64,000 nt of DNA, from contig CACJUF010000004.1 in the NCBI GenBank assembly GCA_902596515.1, forward strand, positions 18,481-82,480. The letters run 5' to 3'. The stretch is from an uncultured Pelagibacteraceae bacterium. GTDB taxonomy: Bacteria; Pseudomonadota; Alphaproteobacteria; Pelagibacterales; Pelagibacteraceae. Numbering within the stretch: the first letter of the stretch is position 1; the number at the start of each line of letters is the position of its first letter. Of this stretch, positions 1 to 9,485 are shown one piece after another. The position numbers were made by a program, and so were the translations under genes. The notes under the pieces are model-generated. The model saw only the letters and a list, made by a program, of their open reading frames with translations, was not told the DNA's origin and searched no databases.

Positions 1-58
1 TTGTCATAGCTTATAAATGGATACTAAATTTGATACTTCAAGCCCAGGTTTAGTATTA

Positions 59-87
59 TTGCCATAATTGAATAATATATGTATACC
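59..87 (+). promoter_or_regulatory. possible promoter of the his operon
   Basis: A TTGCCA box (59-64) and a TATACC box (82-87) are separated by 17 bases and lie 12 bases before the hisB start. The match to the sigma-70 consensus is moderate and AT-rich DNA produces such matches by chance. Positions 1-58 carry no complete gene. On the minus strand an ATG sits at 5-7, right at the edge, and could be the first codon of a divergent gene, but too little is visible to say. Confidence 0.3.
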
Positions 88-98
88 TGTTTTTAATT

Positions 99-689
99 AT
101 GAAGCGTAAAGGCAAAATAAGCAGGAAAACAAAAGAAACAAGCATTAGTGTTGATTTAAATATTGACGGTAAAGGTAAATACAAAATTGACACAGGAATA
201 GGTTTTTTAAACCATATGCTTGAACAACTATCTAAGCATTCTTCAATAGACATGAGTATAAAAGCTAAAGGAGATACTCATATTGATCTACACCACACAA
301 CTGAAGATACAGGAATTGCTATTGGTGAAGCTTTAAAAAAAGCTTTGAAAAAATCTGTTGGAATCAGAAGGTATGCTCATGCGATGATCCCAATGGATGA
401 AACTTTATCACGTGTTGCAATTGATATTTCAAATAGACCTTATTTAATTTGGAAAGTTAATCTAAAGGTCGAAAAACTTGGTGAAATGGATACAGAATTG
501 TTTAAAGAATGGTTTCAAGCATTTTCTCAAGCTGCTGGAATTACTCTACACGTTGAAAATATTTACGGGGACAATAGTCACCACATTATCGAGTCTTGTT
601 ATAAAGGATTAGCAAGATCTTTAAGAACTGCATTGGAAATAGATCCGAGGAATAAAAAAACTATTCCTTCTACAAAAGGTTCTTTATAA
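99..689 (+). CDS. hisB: imidazoleglycerol-phosphate dehydratase
   Basis: Catalyses dehydration of imidazole glycerol phosphate to imidazole acetol phosphate in cytosolic histidine synthesis. The 196-residue protein is the monofunctional form, without the N-terminal phosphatase domain found in enterics. It contains the metal-binding His clusters of the family, [14 protein letters not shown] near residue 65-78 and DNSHHIIES near 157-165. The ATG at 99 gives the expected N-terminus. It is the first gene of a tight plus-strand run; hisH starts 5 bases after its stop. I am very sure of the family. Confidence 0.97.
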   Translation: MKRKGKISRKTKETSISVDLNIDGKGKYKIDTGIGFLNHMLEQLSKHSSIDMSIKAKGDTHIDLHHTTEDTGIAIGEALKKALKKSVGIRRYAHAMIPMDETLSRVAIDISNRPYLIWKVNLKVEKLGEMDTELFKEWFQAFSQAAGITLHVENIYGDNSHHIIESCYKGLARSLRTALEIDPRNKKTIPSTKGSL

Positions 690-694
690 GTTTA

Positions 695-1321
695 ATGAAT
701 GTCACAATTGTTGATTATAAATCGGGCAATATAAGCTCGGTAATAAACTCTTTTAAAGAAGTTGCAAAAGATAAAGTAACTATCGAGGTTACCTCAGATT
801 TGAATAAGATAAAATCAAGTGACAAAGTAGTTTTACCAGGGCAGGGCTCATTTAAAAGTTGTGTAGATGCCTTGAACAAAATTAAAGGTCTTACAAACAC
901 TTTAAATGAATTTGCAATAACTAATAAAAAACCTCTACTTGGAATTTGTGTTGGTTTGCAGATGTTTGCTGATATTGGCTATGAGGAAACTGAAACTAAA
1001 GGCTTAGGATGGATTTCAGGTAAAGTTTCAAAAATAGATAATCAAAATGGAAAATTTAAACTTCCTCATATCGGTTGGAACCAAATTAATATTGTCAAAG
1101 ATAGTAAAATTTTTAAAGATATAGAAAATAATTCTCATATGTATTTCGTTCATAGTTATGAATTTGTACCAAATGATAAAAAAGTGATTTCAGCTACAAC
1201 AGATTATTCATCAAATATTGTTTGTTCTGTTGAAAAAGAAAATATCTTTGGCACCCAATTTCACCCTGAAAAGAGTGATAAAATAGGATTACAAGTAATT
1301 AAAAATTTTATAAATTTATAG
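695..1321 (+). CDS. hisH: imidazole glycerol phosphate synthase, glutaminase subunit
   Basis: Class I glutamine amidotransferase that releases ammonia from glutamine and passes it to HisF for closure of the imidazole ring, a branch point with purine synthesis. The nucleophile Cys85 lies in GICVGLQMF, and the His-Glu pair is in the C-terminal FHPEKS motif. Length (208 aa) is normal. It sits directly after hisB, but its partner hisF is separated from it by two unrelated genes and hisA. No anomalies are seen. Confidence 0.97.
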   Translation: MNVTIVDYKSGNISSVINSFKEVAKDKVTIEVTSDLNKIKSSDKVVLPGQGSFKSCVDALNKIKGLTNTLNEFAITNKKPLLGICVGLQMFADIGYEETETKGLGWISGKVSKIDNQNGKFKLPHIGWNQINIVKDSKIFKDIENNSHMYFVHSYEFVPNDKKVISATTDYSSNIVCSVEKENIFGTQFHPEKSDKIGLQVIKNFINL

Positions 1322-1323
1322 CT

Positions 1324-1983
1324 ATGAATTGGCTAATAAGACAAATTGCTAGAATTACATTAATAGGAAAACTTGTTGAAAAATTAGGTCCTAAAGTCCC
1401 TATAATTTTTATTTTTGTAGCATTAATATTTTCAGCATTTTACATTCCTTATGAGTATGAAAATTTTTTAGAATTTAAACAAAAATATCCCGAAGACAAT
1501 GTTGGTTTGATTTTAAATTTATTAAGACCATTAATTATTAATATTATTTTAATAATTTTAGTTGTTTCTGCTTTTAGTGCTGAAAGAGAAAGAAAAAAAA
1601 GAATAGAATTAGAGGAAGCTGAAAGACAAAGGAAAGAAGCAGAAGTAATTGCAATGAAACAAGAGGCAATAAGAAAATTAAAGGAATTAAAAAAAAATCC
1701 AGTTGGAAAAACGGCTGGGGCAGTTATTTCAAAAAAAAGTATTGGCACTCTGGGTGGTGCCGCAATTGGTGCTACTTTGGGGGGATCTTTAGGTATTGCT
1801 GGAAAGTTTTTAGGAGCGATGGTGTTTATCAATGGAGCATGGGTTTTAGCTCCAGTTGGTGGTCTTTTGGGTTATTATGCTGCTAAGAAATTAGCTAAAA
1901 AAAAAGAGCAAGAAAAAGAACAAGAAAAAATCAAACAATATGGTGAAAAAATAAATCAGGAAACAAGAGATAAGAATAAATGA
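1324..1983 (+). CDS. membrane protein with coiled coil and glycine-zipper segment, unknown function
   Basis: Not recognised as a named family. The 219-residue product shows two likely membrane helices (about 24-42 and 62-84), then a highly charged Glu/Arg/Lys segment (about 86-125) that should be a coiled coil. A Gly/Ala-rich stretch (about 140-190, GTLGGAAIGATLGG) resembles a glycine zipper, and the tail is Lys/Glu-rich. It starts 2 bases after hisH and overlaps the next gene by 4 bases (ATGA), so it is part of the his transcript. A role in histidine synthesis is not evident; envelope localisation is inferred. Confidence 0.75.
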   Translation: MNWLIRQIARITLIGKLVEKLGPKVPIIFIFVALIFSAFYIPYEYENFLEFKQKYPEDNVGLILNLLRPLIINIILIILVVSAFSAERERKKRIELEEAERQRKEAEVIAMKQEAIRKLKELKKNPVGKTAGAVISKKSIGTLGGAAIGATLGGSLGIAGKFLGAMVFINGAWVLAPVGGLLGYYAAKKLAKKKEQEKEQEKIKQYGEKINQETRDKNK

Positions 1984-2417
1984 CATTAGTTAAAAAGAAT
2001 GAAAAAGAACAACTTAAACAAAGATTATTAAATGAATTACCAGAGCTAGAAAAAGCAGGATGGAAAAAAATACACATTGATCTTTTAAAGAGGCACTTTA
2101 CTTTTTACTATAGTCTTGTTCATTCAGAAATACCTCCTAAAGAGGAAAAATATAAGCAGTTTGTTGAAACCATCAAAAATTGGAAGACTTCAAAACCTAA
2201 AAATATACATGAGGAAATTTATCTAAATTACACTAAATTTTTTATGAAAAAAAATTCAAATAAAAAAGATGATAAAATTTTAGATCCAGTTTGGAAAAAT
2301 ATTCCTCAAAATATTCCTGGAGCCATGCAGTATTCACAAGAAATGATCGATAAACTTAATACAGAATATGAATCTGAAAGTTGGGAAGACTGGTATGATG
2401 ATTGGAAATATAGATGA
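1980..2417 (+). CDS. conserved-looking hypothetical protein between his genes
   Basis: I do not recognise this 145-residue, highly charged, probably soluble protein. It has no signal peptide or membrane segment. It is rich in Lys, Glu and Trp, ending in [15 protein letters not shown]. Its ATG overlaps the stop of the upstream membrane protein gene (ATGA), and its own stop overlaps the ATG of hisA in the same way, so translation is probably coupled across all three. The long open frame and this double coupling support a real gene. Confidence 0.75.
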   Translation: MTLVKKNEKEQLKQRLLNELPELEKAGWKKIHIDLLKRHFTFYYSLVHSEIPPKEEKYKQFVETIKNWKTSKPKNIHEEIYLNYTKFFMKKNSNKKDDKILDPVWKNIPQNIPGAMQYSQEMIDKLNTEYESESWEDWYDDWKYR

Positions 2418-3130
2418 AAATATTTCCAGCTATAGATATTAAAAATAAAAAGTGTGTAAGATTAGTTAAGGGGGATTTCGATAAAAAGACTGAGTATGAA
2501 TTGTCTCCGATTGAACAAGCAGGAAAATTTAAGGATCATGGATTTAAAAATTTACACATAGTTGATTTAGATGGTGCTTTAACTGGTGAAACAGTTAATT
2601 TAGATATTATTCAGGATATAGTTGGTAAATTTAATTTTAAAGTTGAGGTAGGTGGTGGTATTAGAAATTCTGATAATATTCAAAAATACATTGATGCTGG
2701 TGTTGAGAAAGTAATTCTGGGAAGCGCTGCTATTAAAGACAAAAGTTTCTTAAAAGAATCATGTGAAAAATTTCAAAATCATATTGCTCTAGGCTTAGAT
2801 GCTAATGATGGGTATTTGTCAGTGTCTGGATGGAAAGAAAGCTCTAATCAATTAACTTTAGATTATTTAAAAGAAATAAACGACTATGGTGTTAGTAGAT
2901 TAATTTTTACAGATATTAATAGAGACGGCATGAAACAAAGTCCAAATTTTAATGAAACAATGAAAGTTGCTGAGATTTCAAAGTGCCCCGTAGTTATATC
3001 AGGTGGTGTTTCATCAATAGCAGATATTAAAAAAGCCAAGAAATTAAAAAATGTAGAGGGTATAATAGTGGGTAAAGCTATTTATGATGGTGATATACAA
3101 TTAGAAGAACTAGTGAAAGAAGATGCTTAA
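2414..3130 (+). CDS. hisA: phosphoribosylformimino-5-aminoimidazole carboxamide ribotide isomerase
   Basis: Converts ProFAR to PRFAR by an Amadori rearrangement, the step before HisFH in histidine synthesis. The 238-residue (beta/alpha)8 barrel shows the N-terminal catalytic Asp in [14 protein letters not shown] and a second Asp in [14 protein letters not shown]. Phosphate-binding glycine motifs appear as VGGGIR and ISGGVSS. The start codon overlaps the previous stop (ATGA) and the 3' end overlaps hisF by 8 bases. It resembles HisF in fold, but the KCVRL/RDGMKQ signatures distinguish it. Confidence 0.97.
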   Translation: MKIFPAIDIKNKKCVRLVKGDFDKKTEYELSPIEQAGKFKDHGFKNLHIVDLDGALTGETVNLDIIQDIVGKFNFKVEVGGGIRNSDNIQKYIDAGVEKVILGSAAIKDKSFLKESCEKFQNHIALGLDANDGYLSVSGWKESSNQLTLDYLKEINDYGVSRLIFTDINRDGMKQSPNFNETMKVAEISKCPVVISGGVSSIADIKKAKKLKNVEGIIVGKAIYDGDIQLEELVKEDA

Positions 3131-3878
3131 AAACAGAATAATACCTTGTTTAGATGTAAAAAATGGTCGTGTTGTTAAGGGTATAAACTTTGTTGATCTA
3201 AAAGATGCAGGAGACCCTGTGGAACAAGCCAAAATTTATAGTGATGGTGGAGCAGATGAAATTTGTTTTTTAGATATTACTGCGTCTAATGAAAATAGAG
3301 ATACTATTTATGATGTTGTGGAGAAAACTTCAAAAAAGTGTTTTGTGCCATTAACTGTAGGAGGTGGTGTTAGAAGTGTTGAGGATATTAACAAATTACT
3401 TAATTGTGGCGCTGATAAAGTTTCCATAAACACTGCAGCAGTTGAAAATCCAAAAGTTGTTTTAGATAGTTCAAAAAAATTTGGGTCTCAATGTATTGTG
3501 GTTGCAATCGATGCTAAAACAAATGGAGATAAGTGGGAGGTGTTTACTCACGGAGGAAGAAATAATAGTGGTATTGATGCGTTGGAGTACGCTGAACAAA
3601 TGGAAAAAAACGGCGCAGGGGAGTTATTAATAACTTCTATGGATAGAGATGGAACACAGGTAGGTTATGATATTGATCTCATGTCAAAAATTTCATCTAA
3701 AGTAAATATTCCAGTTATTGCATCTGGCGGCGTAGGTAATTTAGATCACCTAGTGGATGGAATTAAATTAGGAAAAGCTAGTGCAGTTTTAGCAGCTTCT
3801 ATATTTCATTATGGAAAACACTCTGTAAAAGAGGCCAAGGATTATTTGGACTCAAAAGGAATACCTGTTAGAATTTAA
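3123..3878 (+). CDS. hisF: imidazole glycerol phosphate synthase, cyclase subunit
   Basis: Cyclase that uses ammonia from HisH to turn PRFAR into imidazole glycerol phosphate and AICAR. AICAR is then used by PurH, which is also in this window. The 251-residue barrel has the catalytic Asp in [14 protein letters not shown] and a second one in [13 protein letters not shown]. Phosphate loops are VGGGVRS and ASGGVGN. It overlaps hisA by 8 bases and ends 1 base before hisE. No irregularities. Confidence 0.98.
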   Translation: MLKNRIIPCLDVKNGRVVKGINFVDLKDAGDPVEQAKIYSDGGADEICFLDITASNENRDTIYDVVEKTSKKCFVPLTVGGGVRSVEDINKLLNCGADKVSINTAAVENPKVVLDSSKKFGSQCIVVAIDAKTNGDKWEVFTHGGRNNSGIDALEYAEQMEKNGAGELLITSMDRDGTQVGYDIDLMSKISSKVNIPVIASGGVGNLDHLVDGIKLGKASAVLAASIFHYGKHSVKEAKDYLDSKGIPVRI

Positions 3879-3879
3879 T

Positions 3880-4152
3880 ATGCTCAATACATTAGAAAGC
3901 TTATTTAATCTTGCAAGAGAACGGAAAAAAACTCCAGTAGATGGTTCTTACACTAATAAATTACTTAGTGATAAATCTTTGAGTAAGGAAAAGATCCTAG
4001 AAGAAATTAATGAACTTATTGAGGCAGTAGAAAAAAATTCAAATAAAATTCATGAAGCAGCTGATGTTTTTTATCATTTGATAATGTATCTAGAAGCAAA
4101 TGATGTGAAAATTGAGGATGTAATGGAAGAACTCAATAAAAGAAAAAAATGA
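3880..4152 (+). CDS. hisE: phosphoribosyl-ATP pyrophosphatase
   Basis: Hydrolyses phosphoribosyl-ATP to phosphoribosyl-AMP, step two of histidine synthesis. The 90-residue all-alpha protein is a stand-alone HisE (MazG-like fold), not fused to HisI. The metal-binding acidic motif is visible as EEINELIEAVEKN and EAADVFYHLIMYLE. The gene starts 1 base after the hisF stop and overlaps the HIT gene by 4 bases. hisI, hisG, hisD and hisC are not in the window. Confidence 0.94.
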   Translation: MLNTLESLFNLARERKKTPVDGSYTNKLLSDKSLSKEKILEEINELIEAVEKNSNKIHEAADVFYHLIMYLEANDVKIEDVMEELNKRKK

Positions 4153-4514
4153 GTTACGATGATAATAACATTTTTGCTAAAATCTTAAGGGGGGAAATTC
4201 CTTGCAAAAAGATTTATGAAGATGATCACGTTTTATCATTTCACGATATTAATCCACAAAAAAAAATTCATGCGCTGGTAATACCGAAAGGAAAATATAT
4301 TGACCTTGATGATTTTAGTCAAAACGCCTCCCCAGAGGAAATGGTGGGTTTATTAAAGGGTATTAATCTTGTTGCAAAAAAACTTGGTATATCAGTAGAC
4401 GGCGGCAAAGGTTATCGTGCTTTAGCTAATATATCTGAACACGGTGGGCAAGAAGTACCTCATTTACATTTTCACCTATTTGGAGGTGAAAAAGTTGGAA
4501 AGATGGTGGAGTGA
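4149..4514 (+). CDS. HIT family nucleotide hydrolase/transferase (HinT-like)
   Basis: Histidine-triad protein of the HinT class, which hydrolyses AMP-linked adducts such as aminoacyl-AMP. The triad HLHFH occupies His105, His107 and His109 near the C-terminus. The N-terminal part (DDNNIFAKILRGEIPCKKIYEDD) is typical of bacterial HinT/YcfF proteins. At 121 residues the length is normal. It is coupled to hisE by an ATGA overlap and to the next gene by a GTGA overlap, so it rides on the his operon. The physiological substrate cannot be told. Confidence 0.92.
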   Translation: MSYDDNNIFAKILRGEIPCKKIYEDDHVLSFHDINPQKKIHALVIPKGKYIDLDDFSQNASPEEMVGLLKGINLVAKKLGISVDGGKGYRALANISEHGGQEVPHLHFHLFGGEKVGKMVE

Positions 4515-5014
4515 GCACTAAAGTTGAAAGAAATTATTTAGAAATTAATTCACTTAAAGACTTAAAAAAATCTAAATTTTCTCCAGATGACTGTTTAATC
4601 GATCTTAGTGATCCAGCAGATTTTCAAATAAATAAGTTTTTTTATAAAAGTATTGGTAAAGAACATCGATGGACAGATCGATTAGTTTGGACAGATAAAC
4701 AATGGATCGAATATATTTCTGATCAAAAGGTAAAAACTTATATTCTTAAAAAAGCTAATGATATGGCTGGATATTTTGAACTTATTTTCCATGAGGAAAA
4801 AAAGGAGACAGAAATTGCTTATCTTGGTTTACTCAAAGAATATCAAAATAAAAAATTAGGCTCTTTCCTTTTAACATCGGCTATAAAAAATTCTTTTTCT
4901 AAAAATACTAATAGAGTTTGGGTGCACACTTGCTCTTTAGACCATAAAAATGCATTAAATAATTATATCTCAAGGGGTATGAGAATTTATAAAACGGAAT
5001 CTATTTCAATTTAA
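4511..5014 (+). CDS. GNAT family N-acetyltransferase
   Basis: 167-residue protein with a GNAT-like core. A central strand (ETEIAYLGLLKEYQNKKLG) is followed by an acetyl-CoA loop of the Q-x-x-x-[KG]-x-[GS] kind and the helix LLTSAIKNSF; then comes VWVHTCSLDHKNALNNYISRGM, the usual end of the fold. The substrate is unknown. Translation starts at GTG 4511, whose last two bases belong to the HIT stop codon (GTGA). It is the last gene of the his run and ends 4 bases inside the convergent lolA-like gene. Confidence 0.8.
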   Translation: MSTKVERNYLEINSLKDLKKSKFSPDDCLIDLSDPADFQINKFFYKSIGKEHRWTDRLVWTDKQWIEYISDQKVKTYILKKANDMAGYFELIFHEEKKETEIAYLGLLKEYQNKKLGSFLLTSAIKNSFSKNTNRVWVHTCSLDHKNALNNYISRGMRIYKTESISI

Positions 5015-5562
5015 TTTTGTTGAGGTAAATTAAATAAATTACTATTTAATTTTTGATTTCTTTTAACCGAATCTAAAAAAGTGATACTAAGATTTTGATA
5101 AATATCTGTAGTTTGCCAACCAATCAAATCAAGAGTGTTATAATCAAAGAAAATATTCACTTCAAAATCTTCTTCAAAAAACTTAAAATTTATAAATTTT
5201 TTATCCAAGATCCTTTCATCTAAATTTTTAATTTTATCAATTAAAAATTTTTTATTTAATATTAGATTTAATGGTGTTCGTTTAAGGGGATATAGGTAAT
5301 AGCTATTATTAGTCTTTATGACTATGGATTTTCCATTAGAAACTAAAATTTTGTTATTTTTTAAATTATATTTGCAAAATATTTTTTGAGGGTATGAAAG
5401 AGCACAATGACCATTTTCTGTTTTGCCGTTAACGTTTTGCTCAAAGTTAAATGTTAAGTTATTAGTGGTTTCTAAATTTTGAATAATCTTTTCTTTAATA
5501 TTAGCTGAAGCCTCAACAATTGAAAATAAAAGGAATAAAAAAATTAATTTATTAATCATCAA
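5011..5562 (-). CDS. lolA: LolA-like outer-membrane lipoprotein carrier
   Basis: Probable periplasmic chaperone carrying lipoproteins from the inner to the outer membrane. The 183-residue product begins with a signal peptide (about residues 1-20, ending in VEASA). It continues with the LolA-type half-barrel pattern, including NLTFNFEQNVNGKTENG, CALSYPQKIFCKY and the late strand DLIGWQTTDIYQNLSITFLD. It overlaps the end of ftsK by 4 bases; ftsK-lolA pairing is common in alphaproteobacteria and supports the call. Sequence identity to classical LolA is evidently low. Confidence 0.8.
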   Translation of the reverse strand: MMINKLIFLFLLFSIVEASANIKEKIIQNLETTNNLTFNFEQNVNGKTENGHCALSYPQKIFCKYNLKNNKILVSNGKSIVIKTNNSYYLYPLKRTPLNLILNKKFLIDKIKNLDERILDKKFINFKFFEEDFEVNIFFDYNTLDLIGWQTTDIYQNLSITFLDSVKRNQKLNSNLFNLPQQN

Positions 5563-7679
5563 AGAACATCACGTTTTCCTACATGATTGGCTTTACTCAC
5601 AATTCCCTCTTCTTCCATCATATCAATTATTCTTGCTGCTCGATTATATCCTATCTGTAGTTTTCTTTGTAAAAAGGACGTTGATGCTTTCCCTTCTGAT
5701 TTTATTATTTCTACAGCTGTTTGATAAAGTTCATCTTTATCACCCATATTTTTGGAACCATCACCTATTTCTTTTTCATCTACAAAATTTAGAATTTCAT
5801 CTACATAATCTGGTTCTGCTTGGGATCTTAAAGAATTGTTAATATTTTCAATCTCATTGTCAGATACAAATGGCGCATGTATTCTTATAACTCTGTTAGC
5901 AGATGACATATACAACATATCACCTTTACCCAATAATTGTTCAGCACCTTGTTCTCCTAATATGGTTCTACTATCTATTTTAGATGTCACTTGGAAAGAT
6001 ATTCGTGTAGGAAAGTTTGCTTTAATTGTTCCTGTAATAACGTCAACACTCGGTCTTTGAGTAGCCATGATAATGTGTATTCCAGCAGCCCTTGCCATTT
6101 GAGATAACTTTTGAATATAGTTTTCAATTTCTTTTCCTGCAACCAACATCAAATCTGACATTTCATCGACCACTACGACTATATAGGGCATTGGAAGTTT
6201 ATGTTTTGAGTTGTAACCATCTATATTTCTAACTCCTTCTTTAGTCATAAGTCTGTATCTACTTTCCATCTCTTTAACCACCCAGCCTAAAACTGTGGCA
6301 GCTTTTTTTGCTTCAGTTATCACTGGACACAAAAGATGAGGCACACCTTCATACGTTGATAGTTCAAGCATTTTAGGATCAATCAAAATAAATTTACATC
6401 TCTCAGGAGTGTGACGGTAAAGGAGTGACAATATTATTGTGTTTATGCAAACTGACTTTCCAGATCCAGTTGTTCCGGCTATCAACAAATGAGGCATTGA
6501 AGATAAATCGCCAACTATTGGATTTCCAGAAATACTTTTACCTAAAGCGATCGGTAATTTAATTTCTTTTTTCTTAAAGTCGGTGTTATTTAAAATCTCA
6601 CTCAAATAAACATTTTCTCTTGATGAATTAGGTAATTCGATTCCAACAGTATTACTTCCTGGAATGGTCGAAATTCTTGCTGACTCAGAACTAGTATTTC
6701 TCGCGATATCGTCAGATAGATTTATAATCTTCGAAACCTTTACACCAGCCGCAGGTTCAAATTCATTTAATGTAACAACTGGTCCATGACTTATTTTCTT
6801 TATTTTTCCATTAACACCAAAATCTAATAATATTTTTTCTAAAAATTCAGGATCGCTTGATTGGTTTTTTTCAGAATTTTCTCTTTCCTTTTTAGACGGA
6901 ATTTTAAGTAAATCTAGGTTAGGCAATTTAAATTTTTGTATCTCAGTTTTTTTTATTTCGTCAGCTTTTATAAAAGGTAAATCTTCTTGTATTAAATTTT
7001 TAATTTCTTCTTGTGGAATATATTCATTAATAACTTCACTTTTATCCGTATAATTTTTGTTTTTTTTAGGACTAAGAAAATTAATTTTTTTAAGAAAATT
7101 AAAAAATTTCTTAAGACTAAAATTTATACTAAGTAAAAAAAGTACAATTATTAAGATGATTATAAAATAATAGGATAAATTTTCGTTTAAACTTAATAAA
7201 TTTTTAAAAAAATTTTCATTTAGATAGTCTCCTACAAAACCCCCGTTACCGTTAATAAAAAGGGCAAAAGCGGTATTGTAAAAATGATTAAGAAACAGTG
7301 ATCCAAAAATTGAATATAAAATTGAATAAAAAATATTTTCAATTATTAAAAAAAAATCTTTTCTTATAATAATATTTATACCAGTAAAAATTAGAGTAAA
7401 TGAGACTAAATAAGAGATTAAACCAATTGATTGAAAAAAAATATCAGAAATATAACTTCCCCTAAAACCCAAAAGATTTTTGATTTCTGTATTCTCAGGA
7501 AATATAAAATTTGGATCCTCTGGAGAATATGAAACTAATGAGACAAACAAAAATATGCCAGCAGATAATATTAGAAAACCAAATATTTCTGTTAACCTTT
7601 TAGCAATAAAAAGAAGAGTTATATTAACAATTTTTTTTATGTTCATATTAAGTGAATCAAATTTATCACTTTGTATCAT
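5559..7679 (-). CDS. ftsK: DNA translocase FtsK
   Basis: Septum-anchored ATPase that pumps chromosome termini to the XerCD/dif site at division. The 706 residues comprise about four N-terminal membrane helices (roughly residues 20-190), a short Lys-rich linker and the motor, with Walker A GTTGSGKS and Walker B YIVVVVDEMSDLM. A C-terminal winged-helix gamma domain follows, with STSFLQRKLQIGYNRAARIIDMME. The linker is much shorter than in E. coli FtsK, as in other compact genomes. The ATG at 7679 is used here; Met12 (7646) is an alternative. It is divergent from the UbiH-like gene with only 30 bases between starts. Confidence 0.96.
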   Translation of the reverse strand: MIQSDKFDSLNMNIKKIVNITLLFIAKRLTEIFGFLILSAGIFLFVSLVSYSPEDPNFIFPENTEIKNLLGFRGSYISDIFFQSIGLISYLVSFTLIFTGINIIIRKDFFLIIENIFYSILYSIFGSLFLNHFYNTAFALFINGNGGFVGDYLNENFFKNLLSLNENLSYYFIIILIIVLFLLSINFSLKKFFNFLKKINFLSPKKNKNYTDKSEVINEYIPQEEIKNLIQEDLPFIKADEIKKTEIQKFKLPNLDLLKIPSKKERENSEKNQSSDPEFLEKILLDFGVNGKIKKISHGPVVTLNEFEPAAGVKVSKIINLSDDIARNTSSESARISTIPGSNTVGIELPNSSRENVYLSEILNNTDFKKKEIKLPIALGKSISGNPIVGDLSSMPHLLIAGTTGSGKSVCINTIILSLLYRHTPERCKFILIDPKMLELSTYEGVPHLLCPVITEAKKAATVLGWVVKEMESRYRLMTKEGVRNIDGYNSKHKLPMPYIVVVVDEMSDLMLVAGKEIENYIQKLSQMARAAGIHIIMATQRPSVDVITGTIKANFPTRISFQVTSKIDSRTILGEQGAEQLLGKGDMLYMSSANRVIRIHAPFVSDNEIENINNSLRSQAEPDYVDEILNFVDEKEIGDGSKNMGDKDELYQTAVEIIKSEGKASTSFLQRKLQIGYNRAARIIDMMEEEGIVSKANHVGKRDVL

Positions 7680-7709
7680 CTAATTTTTCTTGTTAAAATT
7701 AAATTTATT

Positions 7710-8792
7710 ATGAAAGTCTGTATATTGGGTGATAATCTTACAAGTTTAGCTCTGGCAAAGGCCTTAGTTAAAAAAGAGATATTTGTTGATTTATTTTATG
7801 AGAAAAAAAACAATAAAATAGATACCACTCGTACAATTGGAATTTCAAAATCAAATATTGATTTTTTTAATAGGGAAATAACAAATATTAAAAAAATGTT
7901 GTGGCCAATTAAGAAAATAAAAATTTTTACAGAAAACTCTTATGACAAAGAAATTTTAAAATTTGAAGATCAAAAGGACAATTTATTTTCAATCTTGCAG
8001 AATCAAAAAATATTTGATCAATTAATTATCGAACTTAAAAAGAGTAAATTTTTTAAATTTAGAAAGTATATAAAATACAAAAAATCTGATTATTTAAGTT
8101 ATGATCTTATAATTAATTGTGACATAAGAAATGAAATAACAAAAAGATATTTTTCAAAAAAATTTGAAAAGAAATATAATAGCATTGCATTCACAACAAT
8201 TATAGATCACATAAAATTATCATCTAACAACGAAGCAATACAAATTTTTACAAATGACGGCCCGATAGCATTTTTGCCAATATCAAATGAAAAAACTTCA
8301 ATTGTTTATTCTGCAAGAATGAAAAAATATAAAACTGAGTCGGACATCAACAAAATTATTAATAAGTTCAACCCTAAATATGAAATAAAAAAAATTCACA
8401 AGATTTCAAAATTTGATTTAAAATCAATAAATTTAAGAGAATATTATAAAGGTAATATTTTAGCCTTTGGTGATTTGTTGCATAAACTTCATCCTTTAGC
8501 TGGTCAGGGTTTCAATATGTCAATTAGAGATATAAAAGAATTTCTAAAAATAATTGATTACAAAATAAAACTTGGTTTACCTATAGATCAAAGTGTATGT
8601 GTTGAATTTCAGAATAATGTAAAAAGTAAAAATTTTGTTTTTTCGGAAGGAATTAATTTTATCTATGAATATTTTAATTTTGAAAATAAGATCGAAGAGG
8701 ATTTAATTGACTCAACAGCTAGGTTAATAGGACAGAATAAAATATTAAACAAATATTTTAAAAATATCGCTGATATGGGTTTACAAAATTAA
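7710..8792 (+). CDS. UbiH/COQ6-type FAD-dependent monooxygenase
   Basis: Flavoprotein hydroxylase of the ubiquinone-biosynthesis class. The start is set at ATG 7710 because MKVCILGDNLTSLALAK begins the dinucleotide-binding fold; a start at 7671 would add a segment inside the ftsK 5' end. The diagnostic second FAD motif is FGDLLHKLHPLAGQGFNMS. The 360-residue length is slightly short and the middle is strongly Lys-rich. Which ring position it hydroxylates cannot be told from sequence. It ends 1 base before the convergent LON-domain gene. Confidence 0.82.
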   Translation: MKVCILGDNLTSLALAKALVKKEIFVDLFYEKKNNKIDTTRTIGISKSNIDFFNREITNIKKMLWPIKKIKIFTENSYDKEILKFEDQKDNLFSILQNQKIFDQLIIELKKSKFFKFRKYIKYKKSDYLSYDLIINCDIRNEITKRYFSKKFEKKYNSIAFTTIIDHIKLSSNNEAIQIFTNDGPIAFLPISNEKTSIVYSARMKKYKTESDINKIINKFNPKYEIKKIHKISKFDLKSINLREYYKGNILAFGDLLHKLHPLAGQGFNMSIRDIKEFLKIIDYKIKLGLPIDQSVCVEFQNNVKSKNFVFSEGINFIYEYFNFENKIEEDLIDSTARLIGQNKILNKYFKNIADMGLQN

Positions 8793-8793
8793 T

Positions 8794-9435
8794 TTATTGA
8801 AGAGTGGTATTATCAAATTGATCGTAAGTATAAGTATTTAAAATTTCAGAAATTTTTGTTTTTCTAATTTCTAGATTTTTAGCTTCTAATAAAACTTGTT
8901 TTTCCTCTAGACTAAATGGTGATGTCATCGCTAGAGCGTTTATTGTTTCGTCTAAACTTTGTTTTTCTAGAGCTTTCCAATTAATGATAAATCCTCTTTT
9001 TTCAAATAAAGTTTTTAAATCTTTGAAAATAAGTTCCAAATCAGAAAATTTTAAGTTTTCTTTTTTTTCTTCTAAATCATCTAAAAAATTTTCAAAATTT
9101 ATCTCAAATTCTCTATACTTTTTATTTGAATCTATTTCTTTTTTTATTTCAAATCTAATTACACCCTTTAAGTCAATTAAATATCTTCCATCATCAGCTT
9201 CTTTGAAGCTTGTAATTTTACCTAAACAACCAATTTTATGAAGTGAAGGTAATTTATTATCATCAAAATTCTTTGTAATTTTTGGTTGAACCATGCCTAT
9301 AAACTTATCTGCTTTCATACTATCATTGACCATATCTATATATCTTGGCTCAAAAATGTTTAAAGGCACTGTAGTTTTAGGAAAAATTATAAAATTACTG
9401 AGTGGAAAAACAGGTATAGTTTTTGGAAATTTCAT
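8794..9435 (-). CDS. LON substrate-binding domain protein
   Basis: 213-residue protein made only of the N-terminal domain of Lon protease, with no AAA+ or protease part. Motifs are the starting IPVFPLSNFIIFPKTTVPLNIFEPRY, the FIGMVQPK strand and GCLGKITSFKEADDGRY. Stand-alone LON-domain proteins are widespread in alphaproteobacteria but their function is not settled. The gene is monocistronic on the minus strand, divergent from the sulfotransferase with about 50 AT-rich bases between them. Confidence 0.88.
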   Translation of the reverse strand: MKFPKTIPVFPLSNFIIFPKTTVPLNIFEPRYIDMVNDSMKADKFIGMVQPKITKNFDDNKLPSLHKIGCLGKITSFKEADDGRYLIDLKGVIRFEIKKEIDSNKKYREFEINFENFLDDLEEKKENLKFSDLELIFKDLKTLFEKRGFIINWKALEKQSLDETINALAMTSPFSLEEKQVLLEAKNLEIRKTKISEILNTYTYDQFDNTTLQ

Positions 9436-9485
9436 AATTTATTAAATATATATTAATAATATAAAAATAATTAAAAGATAAATAT

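Noticed and set aside
1..7. ATG on the minus strand at the window edge, perhaps the start of a divergent gene such as hslV
   Set aside because: Only two codons visible; nothing to support an identity.
1449..1832. 127-codon open frame antisense to the glycine-zipper protein gene
   Set aside because: Mirror of a Lys/Glu-rich gene; composition (Phe/Leu/Ile/Pro) is what antisense of such codons gives, with no ribosome site.
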